NCBI RefSeq assembly: GCF_003627755.1
Contig: NZ_CP032694.1
Coordinates: forward strand, 611,501 to 675,500
Reading direction: 5' to 3'
Source of the DNA: Rhizobium jaguaris
Lineage (GTDB): Bacteria; Pseudomonadota; Alphaproteobacteria; Rhizobiales; Rhizobiaceae
DNA: 64,000 nucleotides
Of this stretch, positions 48,390 to 56,839 are shown piece after piece. The notes below the pieces were generated by a model. It was given only the letters and a program-made list of their open reading frames with translations, was not told where the DNA came from and did no database searches. The position numbers and the translations under genes were made by a program. Position 1 is the stretch's first letter; each line of letters opens with the position of its first letter.

Positions 48390-48466
48390 GCACCCGTAGC
48401 TCAGCTGGATAGAGCACCAGACTACGAATCTGGGGGTCAGGAGTTCGAATCTCTTCGGGTGCGCCA
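48390..48466 (+). tRNA. tRNA-Arg (anticodon ACG)
   Basis: A 77-nt cloverleaf. The acceptor stem is GCACCCG/CGGGTGC, the D arm contains AGCTCAGCTGGATAGAGC, the anticodon arm is CCAGA-CTACGAA-TCTGG with anticodon ACG, and the T arm contains GTTCGAATC. The CCA end is encoded. Its 3' end is duplicated imperfectly at 50912-50926, marking it as an integration site. Confidence 0.97.
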
Positions 48467-48469
48467 TTT
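48455..48469 (+). repeat. Left attachment-site copy (tRNA-Arg 3' end)
   Basis: TCGGGTGCGCCATTT spans the tRNA 3' end and three following bases. It matches 14 of 15 bases with 50912-50926 and, extended leftward, 17 of 20. It is the probable attL (or intact attB half) of the element between. Confidence 0.65.
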
Positions 48470-48648
48470 CTTCATCACTCAAAAATAAAGATTGGCATGG
48501 CCAGCTGGCGCGAGATCGCAATCCGAGCGGGCCGCACGCGAATCGTCCATTTCTCAGCGCTAGACAACAAACCAAGCGAACTACGGTCTCTACGAGTGAG
48601 GTCGGCTGCCGAATAGGTTTGCGCTAGGACAAAGCGCCTTCCGTGGGG

Positions 48649-50298
48649 TTAGGGATCGATGTCGATCGATTTCATGTCTTCGAAAGGTACTTCAATCGAC
48701 TGTCCGGTCCCTGGACAAACGAGGCGCGCCCTTTCGGAGAATCGTGACACCCACTGGCCATGGAGTAGTGAGGAGCAGGCGTCACAATGCCACATAACGA
48801 ATCGTGCTCCGAAATGATTATCAAGCCTTTTCACGAACTCGTTTCCAAGCGCCGGCACCTCGTAGCTGAAGAGCAGGGTAGGCCTTAGGGCCAGCCATTC
48901 CGCCGCACCACCCTGGGGTACATGGTCGTCGTATAGAGCTTCCCATTCATGCTGCCGACGCACGCCAGGAACAATATTGCCGTCATCAGGCATACCCAGC
49001 AGCGAGTCGTATCTAGGGTCGCGCTGGTCAAAATAGGGTCGCATGACGCCGATCAGATGTTGGAACCACGACCGCACGTCGGGATTCCATATTTCTTTAA
49101 CCTTGGGACCGAGAACATCGAGAGCTCGGATAGACTCGGTGAGTGCATCCCCAATAGTTGCTTGCTGCGCGCCTCGGAACAATTTCGTCAACTCAAATTG
49201 ACTGCACAGAGCGGAAACGGCCCCGAGCTGAGGTTGCTGCCGAAGTTGCGAAGCAAGTTCCTGCAAAGCCACGAACAATCGGATCGTGACGCTTGCCGCT
49301 GCACTCGACAATTTACTGTCCCCAAGCACCGGAGGCGCATGCAGGGCGAACCAGCACACACCGGACACGATGCGCAGCAGCGTTGCAATTTGATCGCTTT
49401 TTGCGGTTGCCAACGCATGTTGGAACGACAAGGGTCCTAAGATCCGCGCCACTACGTCGAATATATAAAGGTAGTCTGGTTCGAGCTCCTCTAGCCTGTC
49501 GCCATAACAGGCGTTGAAGAACAGTCTCACCTCGTCCACCTGCCCGCCGCTAAGCTTGAGCACGTGCAGCAGCGTGTTCGCAAGCGCCTTGGCTTCGAAT
49601 ATGGTCATCGGGCGAACGTACCAGCCTTTGGTTCCTTTAGGTCGGAAGGTACAGACAGACCCGCAGACCGTTATCAGTTCGATGGGATCTTGTTGGCTAA
49701 GTTTTAACCTCTCAAGATGCTCGGATTCTTCGAACCAGCCACGCGTTATCTCGCTTTCTGGCGGCCTTCGATTGCCCAAGTCTCCCCAAGCAAGCGTCCG
49801 GCGAACTACCTCATGAAGTCTTGGCCACAACCCCGCCAATCTCGGCTCTTTGGCCGCATCCGACGGCAATCCGTCCGTGACGTTCTTTAGAAGGGTGAGC
49901 GCGCCCAGGGTTTGCTCGCGATCAAGTGCCAGAGGCACAAATTCCTGGAGCAATAGGTACTCTTCCACTGCTCCTATCAGATACTGCACGCCAAACGGAG
50001 TGATTAGGAGATCGACCCTGTGGCTGACCTCGTGCAGCACGCCGCATATGATAGCGTTTATCTCGGCCCGTCCGTGCGGTCCGGCCAGTTCATAAGCATG
50101 TCTTGAGGTCGGATCATCGTACCAGCGCTCGTCAAGGAACGAGAGCGAGCTCAGGCGGGGAGCATCCTCGAGCACTTCGAAGAAGTATCGGGCTGGCAAC
50201 TCACACGCAGCGAGCGCCTGCTCCGGGAATTTGATTTCCAAGGTGCGAGGATTGAAAGTGCATTCCTCAACCAGAATCTCTACAGCCCTTGAACTCAC
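48649..50298 (-). CDS. Unknown protein with an HExxH-x18-E motif (tRNA-island gene B)
   Basis: A 549-residue protein I cannot assign to a family. It starts at GTG 50298, overlapping the stop of the upstream gene (GTGA); the longer frame to 50487 would overlap that gene fully and is rejected. LHEVSH at residues ~88-93 followed by 18 residues and Glu112 gives HExxH-x18-E, the zinc-ligand spacing of gluzincin peptidases. The middle is helix-rich. The C-terminus has CDAC and a later CPG, a possible zinc ribbon. No signal peptide or TM is seen. Codon use is less GC-biased than in neighbours, suggesting transfer. Confidence 0.75.
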   Translation of the reverse strand: MSSRAVEILVEECTFNPRTLEIKFPEQALAACELPARYFFEVLEDAPRLSSLSFLDERWYDDPTSRHAYELAGPHGRAEINAIICGVLHEVSHRVDLLITPFGVQYLIGAVEEYLLLQEFVPLALDREQTLGALTLLKNVTDGLPSDAAKEPRLAGLWPRLHEVVRRTLAWGDLGNRRPPESEITRGWFEESEHLERLKLSQQDPIELITVCGSVCTFRPKGTKGWYVRPMTIFEAKALANTLLHVLKLSGGQVDEVRLFFNACYGDRLEELEPDYLYIFDVVARILGPLSFQHALATAKSDQIATLLRIVSGVCWFALHAPPVLGDSKLSSAAASVTIRLFVALQELASQLRQQPQLGAVSALCSQFELTKLFRGAQQATIGDALTESIRALDVLGPKVKEIWNPDVRSWFQHLIGVMRPYFDQRDPRYDSLLGMPDDGNIVPGVRRQHEWEALYDDHVPQGGAAEWLALRPTLLFSYEVPALGNEFVKRLDNHFGARFVMWHCDACSSLLHGQWVSRFSERARLVCPGTGQSIEVPFEDMKSIDIDP

Positions 50299-50720
50299 AT
50301 CTTTGCCGTCGGCAAGGCGCAGAAGGCTTCGAGACCAGAATGGCAGATGAGCACCGCCATCGGGACAAGGAGAGTCAGTACTGCGCCAGGTAGGTGAAGG
50401 GCTAGAACGAGTGCCGTCAATGTCGCCCCGACTGATGACTGTATGCCTTGGCGAATCAGCTTCGTGAACTCGCCATTCTTGGCGCAAAGGTTCGCGCGAA
50501 CTCGTTCGATGAATAGATCGTAGAATTTACTGACATCCCGGCGCTTTGCGGCCATGCCTAACTCTCCGCCTCCACCGGGCAGCAGCGCGTCAAGATCGAA
50601 TTCCTGGTTGAGACGCCCAATCTCAGAGGCGAGCTGTGTTCGAGCGGGTTCTAGATTGCCGTCCTTGATCTCGTCATTGAGCATCAAGGCCGACTTGAGC
50701 AGGTCATCGAACTGGACCAT
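50295..50720 (-). CDS. Small membrane protein of unknown family (tRNA-island gene A)
   Basis: A 141-residue protein. The N-terminal ~90 residues are soluble and helix-prone (FDDLLKSALMLNDEIKDGNL, KFYDLFIERVRANL). The C-terminal ~45 residues contain two hydrophobic stretches (VGATLTALVLALHLPGAVLT and LVPMAVLICHSG) likely to span the membrane. CAGGGGGAAA precedes two adjacent ATGs; the second (50720) has better spacing. It is translationally coupled to gene B. I recognise no family. The pair fills the small tRNA-linked element. Confidence 0.75.
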   Translation of the reverse strand: MVQFDDLLKSALMLNDEIKDGNLEPARTQLASEIGRLNQEFDLDALLPGGGGELGMAAKRRDVSKFYDLFIERVRANLCAKNGEFTKLIRQGIQSSVGATLTALVLALHLPGAVLTLLVPMAVLICHSGLEAFCALPTAKM

Positions 50721-50911
50721 CATTTTCCCCCTGAGTAATCCATGGCCGTCAACATATCAAAATTGAGGGCACCTCAGCAACGTGGTGGCGCCTGCGATCG
50801 AGCTGATCTCCCCTCCAGTCACTAGCAAATTACAGGCGGCGGCGGGTCGAATGCAACGGCACAACAATCAACAGGTGTAACAATTACATAGCGGTTCCCT
50901 GTTTGGTCCCC

Positions 50912-50926
50912 TCGGATGCGCCATTT
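50912..50926 (+). repeat. Right attachment-site copy
   Basis: TCGGATGCGCCATTT repeats the tRNA-Arg 3' end with one mismatch, 2457 bases from the left copy and in the same orientation. It defines the right edge of the two-gene element. No integrase lies between the copies, so mobilisation would need a helper, or the integrase has been lost. Confidence 0.65.
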
Positions 50927-50956
50927 TCCCAGCAAAAGAGAGAACTGCAGGCGTGA

Positions 50957-51859
50957 TCACATAAACCCCGGATTTCGCGGCAGATACTGCGTCCAATCGC
51001 CGTAGCCGGGCGATGCCATCAAGAGCATTGGAAATGTGATCCGCATGCCTTGCTGGATCGCAAGGCTTAAGGCGCTGTCGCATGTGCCTGGCAGGAAGGC
51101 CGATACCGTCTCGGCGGAGCGATCTGCCGCCAGCTTCAGCGCAGTCGCAAAGGCATCGCGAAGAAGGTCAGGCCGCTTGACGGCGAGCGGGCCGATGTGC
51201 CCACTCGAGGCGACATAGCTGTAGCCGACGCAGTCGCTGCCGGCGCAGAGCAGCACTCCTGTGGTCGTCGGGTCCTCGAGCAAATACCGGTGGTGCTTCT
51301 CTCGCGAGGCGCCTATGGCGCGGGAATCGATCTCGACAAGTTTTTCCATGGTCGCGGCGCTGTCGTCGATCGCGATCGCGTGGAGTGGCGGCGCCGGCAA
51401 CTCCTGCATCACCCGTTCGCGCGTGGCGTTGAAGAGGTAAATCGGCATTTTGGGAAAGAGGCCATGCCGCATGTAAAGGCCCTGCGAGACACGATTGAAG
51501 GTGAAAGTAATAAGTGCTTTGTGCGCCGCTCGGGACTTCCGGGCATGCTCCATGGTTCGTCCTAATAGTTCATTTCCGATGCCCTGACCTTGTCGGGCGG
51601 GATCGACGAACAACTGGGCCAGAAACCAGACATCACCGCAAACCCAGCTCCAGGCAAAGCCAAGAATCTCTCCGCCGTCCTCCGCGACCCATAGGCCATC
51701 CGGGTCGTCCTTGAGCGAAAACAGCTGAAAGTTGGGAGGGCTTGCCGTTGCCATCGGGCCGAAGCCATGCCGAACGGAAAGATCATTGATGCTGGCAACC
51801 ACCAGAGCATCGGTCGAGGCCAAATCGTCCGCCTGAGCAGGTCTGTAAACAAGCGACAT
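50957..51859 (-). CDS. GNAT-family N-acetyltransferase, probably tandem-domain
   Basis: A 300-residue protein. The first domain (residues ~1-150) has the acetyl-CoA motif LFVDPARQGQGIGNELL. The second half is shaped like a degenerate GNAT domain (YSYVASSGHIGPLAVKRPDL). The ATG at 51859 (MSLVYRPAQ) has CGGAG upstream; 17 earlier in-frame residues lack one. The substrate is unknown. It lies just right of the tRNA-linked element. Confidence 0.87.
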   Translation of the reverse strand: MSLVYRPAQADDLASTDALVVASINDLSVRHGFGPMATASPPNFQLFSLKDDPDGLWVAEDGGEILGFAWSWVCGDVWFLAQLFVDPARQGQGIGNELLGRTMEHARKSRAAHKALITFTFNRVSQGLYMRHGLFPKMPIYLFNATRERVMQELPAPPLHAIAIDDSAATMEKLVEIDSRAIGASREKHHRYLLEDPTTTGVLLCAGSDCVGYSYVASSGHIGPLAVKRPDLLRDAFATALKLAADRSAETVSAFLPGTCDSALSLAIQQGMRITFPMLLMASPGYGDWTQYLPRNPGFM

Positions 51860-52058
51860 TGGATAACTCCGGCAAAGGTTTACGGGAGAGAATACGAGCC
51901 GCGACGTCAATCATACCAGTTCTCATGATCGCGGTCTCGGACAACGCCGCTACCACTTTCGGTGAAGCTGACCGGTATTTCGTGGATTGATCAGGTCAGA
52001 GAAGCAAACCGCCCGACGGCCGTGTATGGTTGGCGTCCCTGCCTGTGAACGGACCAAA

Positions 52059-52871
52059 TCACAATTTCCTCGCCGAAAAAACGATTGCCTGAAGAGGCAT
52101 GCGTGCCGGCTTGTCGCCGAATGCGCGGTGAATCTCCTGTAAGATCGCCTCAAAGACCTGTTCGGGTTCGGCGCCCTGTCGCGAGCGGATCTGTTCGGCA
52201 GCAGGATTGCCGTAGACGAGGCCGCGGGCGAAGGCTGCGGTATCGGGAATTTCCTTTTCCACCCTTAGCACTGAAATCGTGATGTCGGAGAAGCCGGCAT
52301 CTATGAGCGATTCCTTGATCGGGTCGATTGGCGCGCAGGAAAACGGCACGGTGTAGAACTGTGGCGGATCGGCGGGGAAAAGACGCCCGACGACCTCGTG
52401 GGCGATGAGGGAATATGGATTGTAGTCCATCCGATCCCAGACGCTGAGCAAATAGGTACCGCCGGAGGCAAGGACGCGATGCGCTTCGCGATGGGCTTTG
52501 TCCTTGTCCGGAAAAAACATCAGGCCGAATTGGCATACGACCGCATCGAAGCTGTCGGCCGCAAAGGGCAGTTGCGTCGCGTCGGCCGTTTGGAAGTCGA
52601 TCTGATCGGCAGGGCCGAATTTCTTGCGTGCAATGTCCAGCATCGGTGCGTTGAAATCGGTGGCTGTCAGGGACACGCCGGAGGGTAAGGCATCGCGCAG
52701 ACGGCGCGTGACGATTCCCGTGCCGGCGGCAATCTCAAGAACCCACCCGGGCCTGAGCGCAGCCGCGCGCCGTGCGGTTTCGGCCGCATAGTCGGCAAAG
52801 ATGATCGGCCCCATGCCGGTGTCATAGTGCTGCGGAATGTCGCCGACAAAACGAGCCGAATCCGTGTTCAT
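52059..52871 (-). CDS. Class I SAM-dependent methyltransferase
   Basis: A 270-residue methyltransferase of the UbiE/Methyltransf_11 type. Motif I is VLEIAAGTGIVTRRL, then TATDFNAPMLDIARKK, DAVVCQFGLMFFPDK and an HRVLASGGTYLLSVWDR loop. The substrate is not predictable. It is monocistronic on the - strand between the GNAT and PsiF-repeat genes. Confidence 0.88.
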   Translation of the reverse strand: MNTDSARFVGDIPQHYDTGMGPIIFADYAAETARRAAALRPGWVLEIAAGTGIVTRRLRDALPSGVSLTATDFNAPMLDIARKKFGPADQIDFQTADATQLPFAADSFDAVVCQFGLMFFPDKDKAHREAHRVLASGGTYLLSVWDRMDYNPYSLIAHEVVGRLFPADPPQFYTVPFSCAPIDPIKESLIDAGFSDITISVLRVEKEIPDTAAFARGLVYGNPAAEQIRSRQGAEPEQVFEAILQEIHRAFGDKPARMPLQAIVFSARKL

Positions 52872-53029
52872 AGGGCACCTCGCAATGCCGCTGGAGAATG
52901 AAGATACGAATATTGATGCGGCTATCGCGTCCGCTTGGCCATGGGCTCACGAAGTCGATGGCGGCAACTCCACCCCATATATTTTACGCGTTTGCCGCCA
53001 ACACAACCGCAGGGCCAGGCTCGGCCTGC

Positions 53030-53314
53030 TTACATCTTGCCGCCGCTTTTCTTGCATTGGCTGCGGAACTTGGAGCGTTCCTTGCCATGAAGTCCCTTTG
53101 CGTCGGCCTGCGCTGAGCACGCCTTCGAAATGTCCGTTTGCGCAGTCTTTTGCGTAGTCGTCGCCGCCTTTGGCTTGGCCATGGTTCCGGCGGGTTTCGT
53201 CGTGGTGGTCATCGGCGTAGTTGTGGTTGTCGATGGGGTTGTCGTTTGGGCCATGGCACTCGTGCCGATGAGAGCGACAACCGCTGTAGCAGCGAGTATA
53301 GCAACTAACCTCAT
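53030..53314 (-). CDS. PsiF-repeat small exported protein
   Basis: A 94-residue protein with a signal peptide (RLVAILAATAVVALIGTSAMA), a Thr/Pro/Lys-rich linker and one PsiF repeat (CSAQADAKGLHGKERSKF) ending near a second Cys. PsiF in E. coli is phosphate-starvation induced, function unknown. The ATG at 53314 is chosen because GGAGG is 7 bases away; the ATG two codons earlier touches GGAGGA directly. Confidence 0.88.
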   Translation of the reverse strand: MRLVAILAATAVVALIGTSAMAQTTTPSTTTTTPMTTTTKPAGTMAKPKAATTTQKTAQTDISKACSAQADAKGLHGKERSKFRSQCKKSGGKM

Positions 53315-53568
53315 AGTCATTCCTCCGCTGGGTGTGACACGCTTGGTGCGTCGTCAGCTACGAAGGTTGAACCAATATATTAGCAAAATCAATCCACCAC
53401 CTTCATCGATACCACCAATCGGTGAAATTACACGCTGCGATTAGATTGTGCTGCTTCTACACCCGGACATTTTCCACCCGTCATTGCGGATGAACTCAGC
53501 CTTCGCCAGAAAAGGCGTCATTTCCCGACGTTGCAACTGTCCGACGCCACTGCCGATCTTTTTCGCCG

Positions 53569-54525
53569 TCACTTTAAAACCAGGCGCAACGGCGCGGTCA
53601 GCTTTTTGAAGCCGGAGCGCAACATGTCGTGCTTGGTTTTTGGTTTCTTGTCGGCAAACATTGCGATGATCGAGGCCTTCAATTTGTCGCGCCATTGGGA
53701 TTTGCCGGGTGATGTCGGCTTCAGGCCGCAGCGCCGCAGGAGATAGTTCATCTGGTAGACGGACGCCTGCCGATCGCAATCGCGCACGCAGAAATGAATG
53801 CCGAGAGCGATCGAATAGATGTCGCCGTTCTTGAACGCATGCGGTGCTTTCGACGGATGGTGGACGCCGGTCCCCTGGTTCAAGGCATAGACCGTCGCCT
53901 TGCTTTGTTTTTCGATGGTATATTTGGCGGCGTTAAGATCGCCGATGTAATATTTTTCGATTTCCTTGTCGGGCAGGACGGAGCGATCGTTTGCATCCCA
54001 GATATTGGCGGTTCGGTTGCCGTGAATCTGGAACAGAAATGTTGCTTCATGGTCAATGTGATAGGGCGTCACGGCGTCGGGCGAGGCCAGGAATATGTAG
54101 GCGTCTTCCCAGGTGACTTCGTCCCGCGAGCAACCGGTGTCGGCGAGGATTTCGGTCATGAGCTGATCCAGCAATGCCCGATATTCGGGATCGCGCTGCA
54201 CGCTGTAGAGCAGCACCCACGACCCTGATTCCGCCAGATTCGAGATCGCTTCGTTGACGCTCTCCACTTTATCGTGCAGCGGCACGGCCCAGCCGGCGTC
54301 CACCGGTGCGCCACCCGCCTGCCAGCGCACGCTTCTCGTGCTCGTGTCCGCAAGCAACGATTTCGCAAGTTCGGCAAGGCGCGGAAGCGAGAACAGTCGA
54401 TGTCCGACCAAGTTGTGGCTGAATTGAAATGACCTCTTATTGAAGTCATTTCTGAAAGCATTCGGTCCGACCTCGATACCACGAGTATTCTGGCGAGCTG
54501 TTTTCGTCACGACTGCTGTGGGCAT
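53569..54525 (-). CDS. Cupin-like/JmjC-type protein (possible 2-oxoglutarate Fe(II) oxygenase)
   Basis: A 318-residue protein. TPYHIDHEATFLFQIHG has a JmjC-like HxD metal pair, and GTGVHHPSKAPHAFKNGD offers the distal His, so an Fe(II)/2-oxoglutarate hydroxylase fold is likely. The C-terminal ~70 residues are basic (KPKTKHDMLRSGFKK). The target is unknown. A GTGA/TCAC-rich inverted repeat lies just upstream. Confidence 0.75.
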   Translation of the reverse strand: MPTAVVTKTARQNTRGIEVGPNAFRNDFNKRSFQFSHNLVGHRLFSLPRLAELAKSLLADTSTRSVRWQAGGAPVDAGWAVPLHDKVESVNEAISNLAESGSWVLLYSVQRDPEYRALLDQLMTEILADTGCSRDEVTWEDAYIFLASPDAVTPYHIDHEATFLFQIHGNRTANIWDANDRSVLPDKEIEKYYIGDLNAAKYTIEKQSKATVYALNQGTGVHHPSKAPHAFKNGDIYSIALGIHFCVRDCDRQASVYQMNYLLRRCGLKPTSPGKSQWRDKLKASIIAMFADKKPKTKHDMLRSGFKKLTAPLRLVLK

Positions 54526-54823
54526 GTTCGGAATCCTTTTGGAATGACAGAAGCGTCGGGAATTTCACAAAAATGTGATCTTCGTTCACGTTTTTGTCAT
54601 CTCGTCCAAAAGGGGAGGAACATCCTACGATTGGGTCATCTCATTCTCAATCGGATGTAGGTTGTGCTGGCAGGGCGACGCGGGCTTTGGAACGATCGCT
54701 GGGACGGTTTCGCTGGCGCGGCGAGGAGGTCTGCCGTTCCGTTCCGATGTCATTGCCGTCCGGTGGTGCGCCGTCGCCGACGCGTTTGACAGCCCGGTAG
54801 TCAGTCTGGAACTCGACCGATCT
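54526..54823. other. 298-base gap with an inverted repeat upstream of the JmjC-like gene
   Basis: AAAAATGTGA (54569-54578) and TCACGTTTTT (54586-54595) form a 10-base inverted repeat with a 7-base spacer; TCACA-AAAA-TGTGA overlaps it. It resembles CRP/FNR-type half sites but with the wrong spacing. The remainder has no credible gene; the + strand open frame is a shadow of the SDR gene. Confidence 0.5.
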
Positions 54824-55564
54824 CTACTGCCTGTTTCCCGTCGTCACGCCGCCGTCGCAGATGAACTCTGCGCCGGTAGAGTAGGCGGACGCGTCGGAGG
54901 CGAGAAAGAGGACCATTTCTGCGACCTCGCGCGCAGTGCCGAGCCGATTGATCAGTTGGCGTGCCGCAAAGGCGTCGATGGCCTCCTGGTCCAGAAACGG
55001 GTCGATCATCGGCGTTTCGATCAGGCCGGGATGAACGGAATTGACACGGATGCCGTATTTGGCGAATTCGTTGGCGGCGACCTTGGTCATGCCGCGTACG
55101 GCGAATTTCGAGGCGACATAGGCGACATTGTTGGCGGGGCCGCGGATGCCGGCCGTGGACGATATGTTGACGATGCTGCCGCCGGTGTTCTTCATCAGTC
55201 TGACGGCGGCTTTCATGCCGAGGAACACGCCGGTCTGATTGACCGCGATCACCTCTTCGAACATGCCGAGCGAGCATTCCTCGATCGGTGCACGCCGCAG
55301 GATGGCGGCGTTGTTCACCAGGATCTGCATGGCCCCGAAATTCTTTTCGATGGCGGCGATGGCGTCGTTCCAATCCGCCTCGCTCGCCACGTTGAGCGGC
55401 ACATAAAGACCGCCGATCTCTTCGGCGAGCTTGCGGCCCTGATCATGGATCATGTCGGCCAAGACGACCTTGGCGCCCTCCGCCGCGAAGAGGCGGGCCT
55501 CTTCCGCACCCATCCCCCGCGCCGCACCGGAAATCAACGCAACCTTGCCGTCCAACCTACCCAT
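54824..55564 (-). CDS. Short-chain dehydrogenase/reductase
   Basis: A 246-residue classical SDR of the 3-oxoacyl-ACP reductase/hydroxysteroid type. Cofactor motif ALISGAARGMGAEEARL, then ILVNNAAILR, catalytic Ser in IVNISSTAG, YVASKFAVRG (YxxxK) and the terminal FICDGGVTTG. The ATG at 55564 (MGRLDGKVAL) is the normal family start. It follows the epimerase gene on the same strand with 125 bases between. Confidence 0.9.
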   Translation of the reverse strand: MGRLDGKVALISGAARGMGAEEARLFAAEGAKVVLADMIHDQGRKLAEEIGGLYVPLNVASEADWNDAIAAIEKNFGAMQILVNNAAILRRAPIEECSLGMFEEVIAVNQTGVFLGMKAAVRLMKNTGGSIVNISSTAGIRGPANNVAYVASKFAVRGMTKVAANEFAKYGIRVNSVHPGLIETPMIDPFLDQEAIDAFAARQLINRLGTAREVAEMVLFLASDASAYSTGAEFICDGGVTTGNRQ

Positions 55565-55689
55565 GTCATGTCTCCGCGTCTGCAGGCCGTTTGTTAGCCG
55601 GCAGTTAGGCACGGCTTGAGGAGGGAGGGCAAGGAGGTCAGCTAGAAATGAATCGAGAGAGGTCGTCGAAGCAAGGATTTTCCGCCGAT

Positions 55690-56721
55690 CTACACGGCTC
55701 CCGCCGCAATCAGGCTCTCGGCGCAATCGATCACGGTCTCCGCTGCCGACCGGCCATGCCAGCCCAACACGCGCTCAGCCTTCGCCGTCGTGAAGCGGTG
55801 TTTTCGCCCGAGGCTCGGGGTCACCAGTCGCACCGCCGGGTCGAAGATCGAGGCGATGCGGAGAACGAAATCGGGAAGGGAGCGCGTCGGCACCTTCTTG
55901 GCGCGATCACCGAGCTTTGCTCGCAACAATGCTGAGATTTCCGCGGCCCACAGGAAATCGCCACTGGCGAGAAAACGCTCGCCGGCCGCTTCCGGGGCTG
56001 TCATGGCGCGGATATGCATATCCGCGACATCACGCACATCGACGATGCTGAAGCCAATGCGCGGATTGCCGGGAAATTTGCCGGATAGCATCCGCTGGAT
56101 CACCTGCACAGACCCAAGGCCTTCCGCCGTCAGGATGGGGCCGAAGACCGCGCTCGGCAGGATCGTCGTCAAAGTCGTCGGGCCGGCGTGCTGGGCCATG
56201 AAATGCCAGGCGGCACGTTCGGCCAGCGTTTTCGATTGCCGATAGGCATTCAGGCCCTTGGCAGTCGGGTCGGTCCAAACGGCCTCGTTGTTGAGGCTCT
56301 CGGTGCTCCAAGGCGGCGAAGCGGCGGCTGCGGCGGAGGAGGTCACGACCACGCGCTTCACGCCGGCTTTCGTCGCGGCTTTGAGGACACGCAACGTGCC
56401 GTCGCGGGCGGGGACGATCAGCGTGTTCGGATCTTTCGGCGCGTCTGCGCCAAGCGGCGAAGCGACATGGAGCACATAGTCGCATCCGGTAACGGCGGTA
56501 TCCCAGGCGTCGTCCTTGGTCAGATCGGCGACGAAGAAGGTCAGGCGCTCGCCACCAAGCTCGGAGATGCCAACAGCGGAAGCGATAGCCGCCTCTACGG
56601 CCGGCGCCTTCGTCAGGCTGCGAACCGTGGTTCGGACATCATAGCCGCGCCGTAAAAGCTCGACGATGCACCAGCCGCCGATGAACCCACTGCCGCCCGT
56701 CACCAAAACAGCTTCCGCCAT
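55690..56721 (-). CDS. NAD(P)-dependent epimerase/dehydratase (dihydroflavonol reductase-like)
   Basis: A 343-residue extended SDR. The Rossmann motif is VLVTGGSGFIGGWCIVELLRRGY, then CDYVLHVASPLG, VVVTSSAAA and a YRQSKTLAERAAW active site (YxxxK). The reaction is probably NADPH-dependent aldehyde/ketone reduction. ATG 56721 (MAEAVLV) and ATG 56736 are both possible. It is divergent from a LysR gene 118 bases away, its probable regulator. Confidence 0.87.
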   Translation of the reverse strand: MAEAVLVTGGSGFIGGWCIVELLRRGYDVRTTVRSLTKAPAVEAAIASAVGISELGGERLTFFVADLTKDDAWDTAVTGCDYVLHVASPLGADAPKDPNTLIVPARDGTLRVLKAATKAGVKRVVVTSSAAAAASPPWSTESLNNEAVWTDPTAKGLNAYRQSKTLAERAAWHFMAQHAGPTTLTTILPSAVFGPILTAEGLGSVQVIQRMLSGKFPGNPRIGFSIVDVRDVADMHIRAMTAPEAAGERFLASGDFLWAAEISALLRAKLGDRAKKVPTRSLPDFVLRIASIFDPAVRLVTPSLGRKHRFTTAKAERVLGWHGRSAAETVIDCAESLIAAGAV

Positions 56722-56839
56722 TCCTGTTCTTTCCATTTCTCGCGCGTTTCCGCTGCATCATATCACGCCAGCATATTGCATGGCGGAAATCGGAACAGTA
56801 GGCTGCAAATTGAAACTTTGGCGTTCGAAGAATGGAACA

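Noticed and set aside
48467..50926. Phage remnant or integrative element with its own integrase
   Set aside because: No recombinase, excisionase or phage gene lies between the att-like repeats, so autonomy cannot be claimed.
54569..54595. CRP/FNR binding site
   Set aside because: TGTGA and TCACG are present but spaced by 7 rather than 6 bases, and the second half is imperfect. It is kept only as an unexplained inverted repeat.
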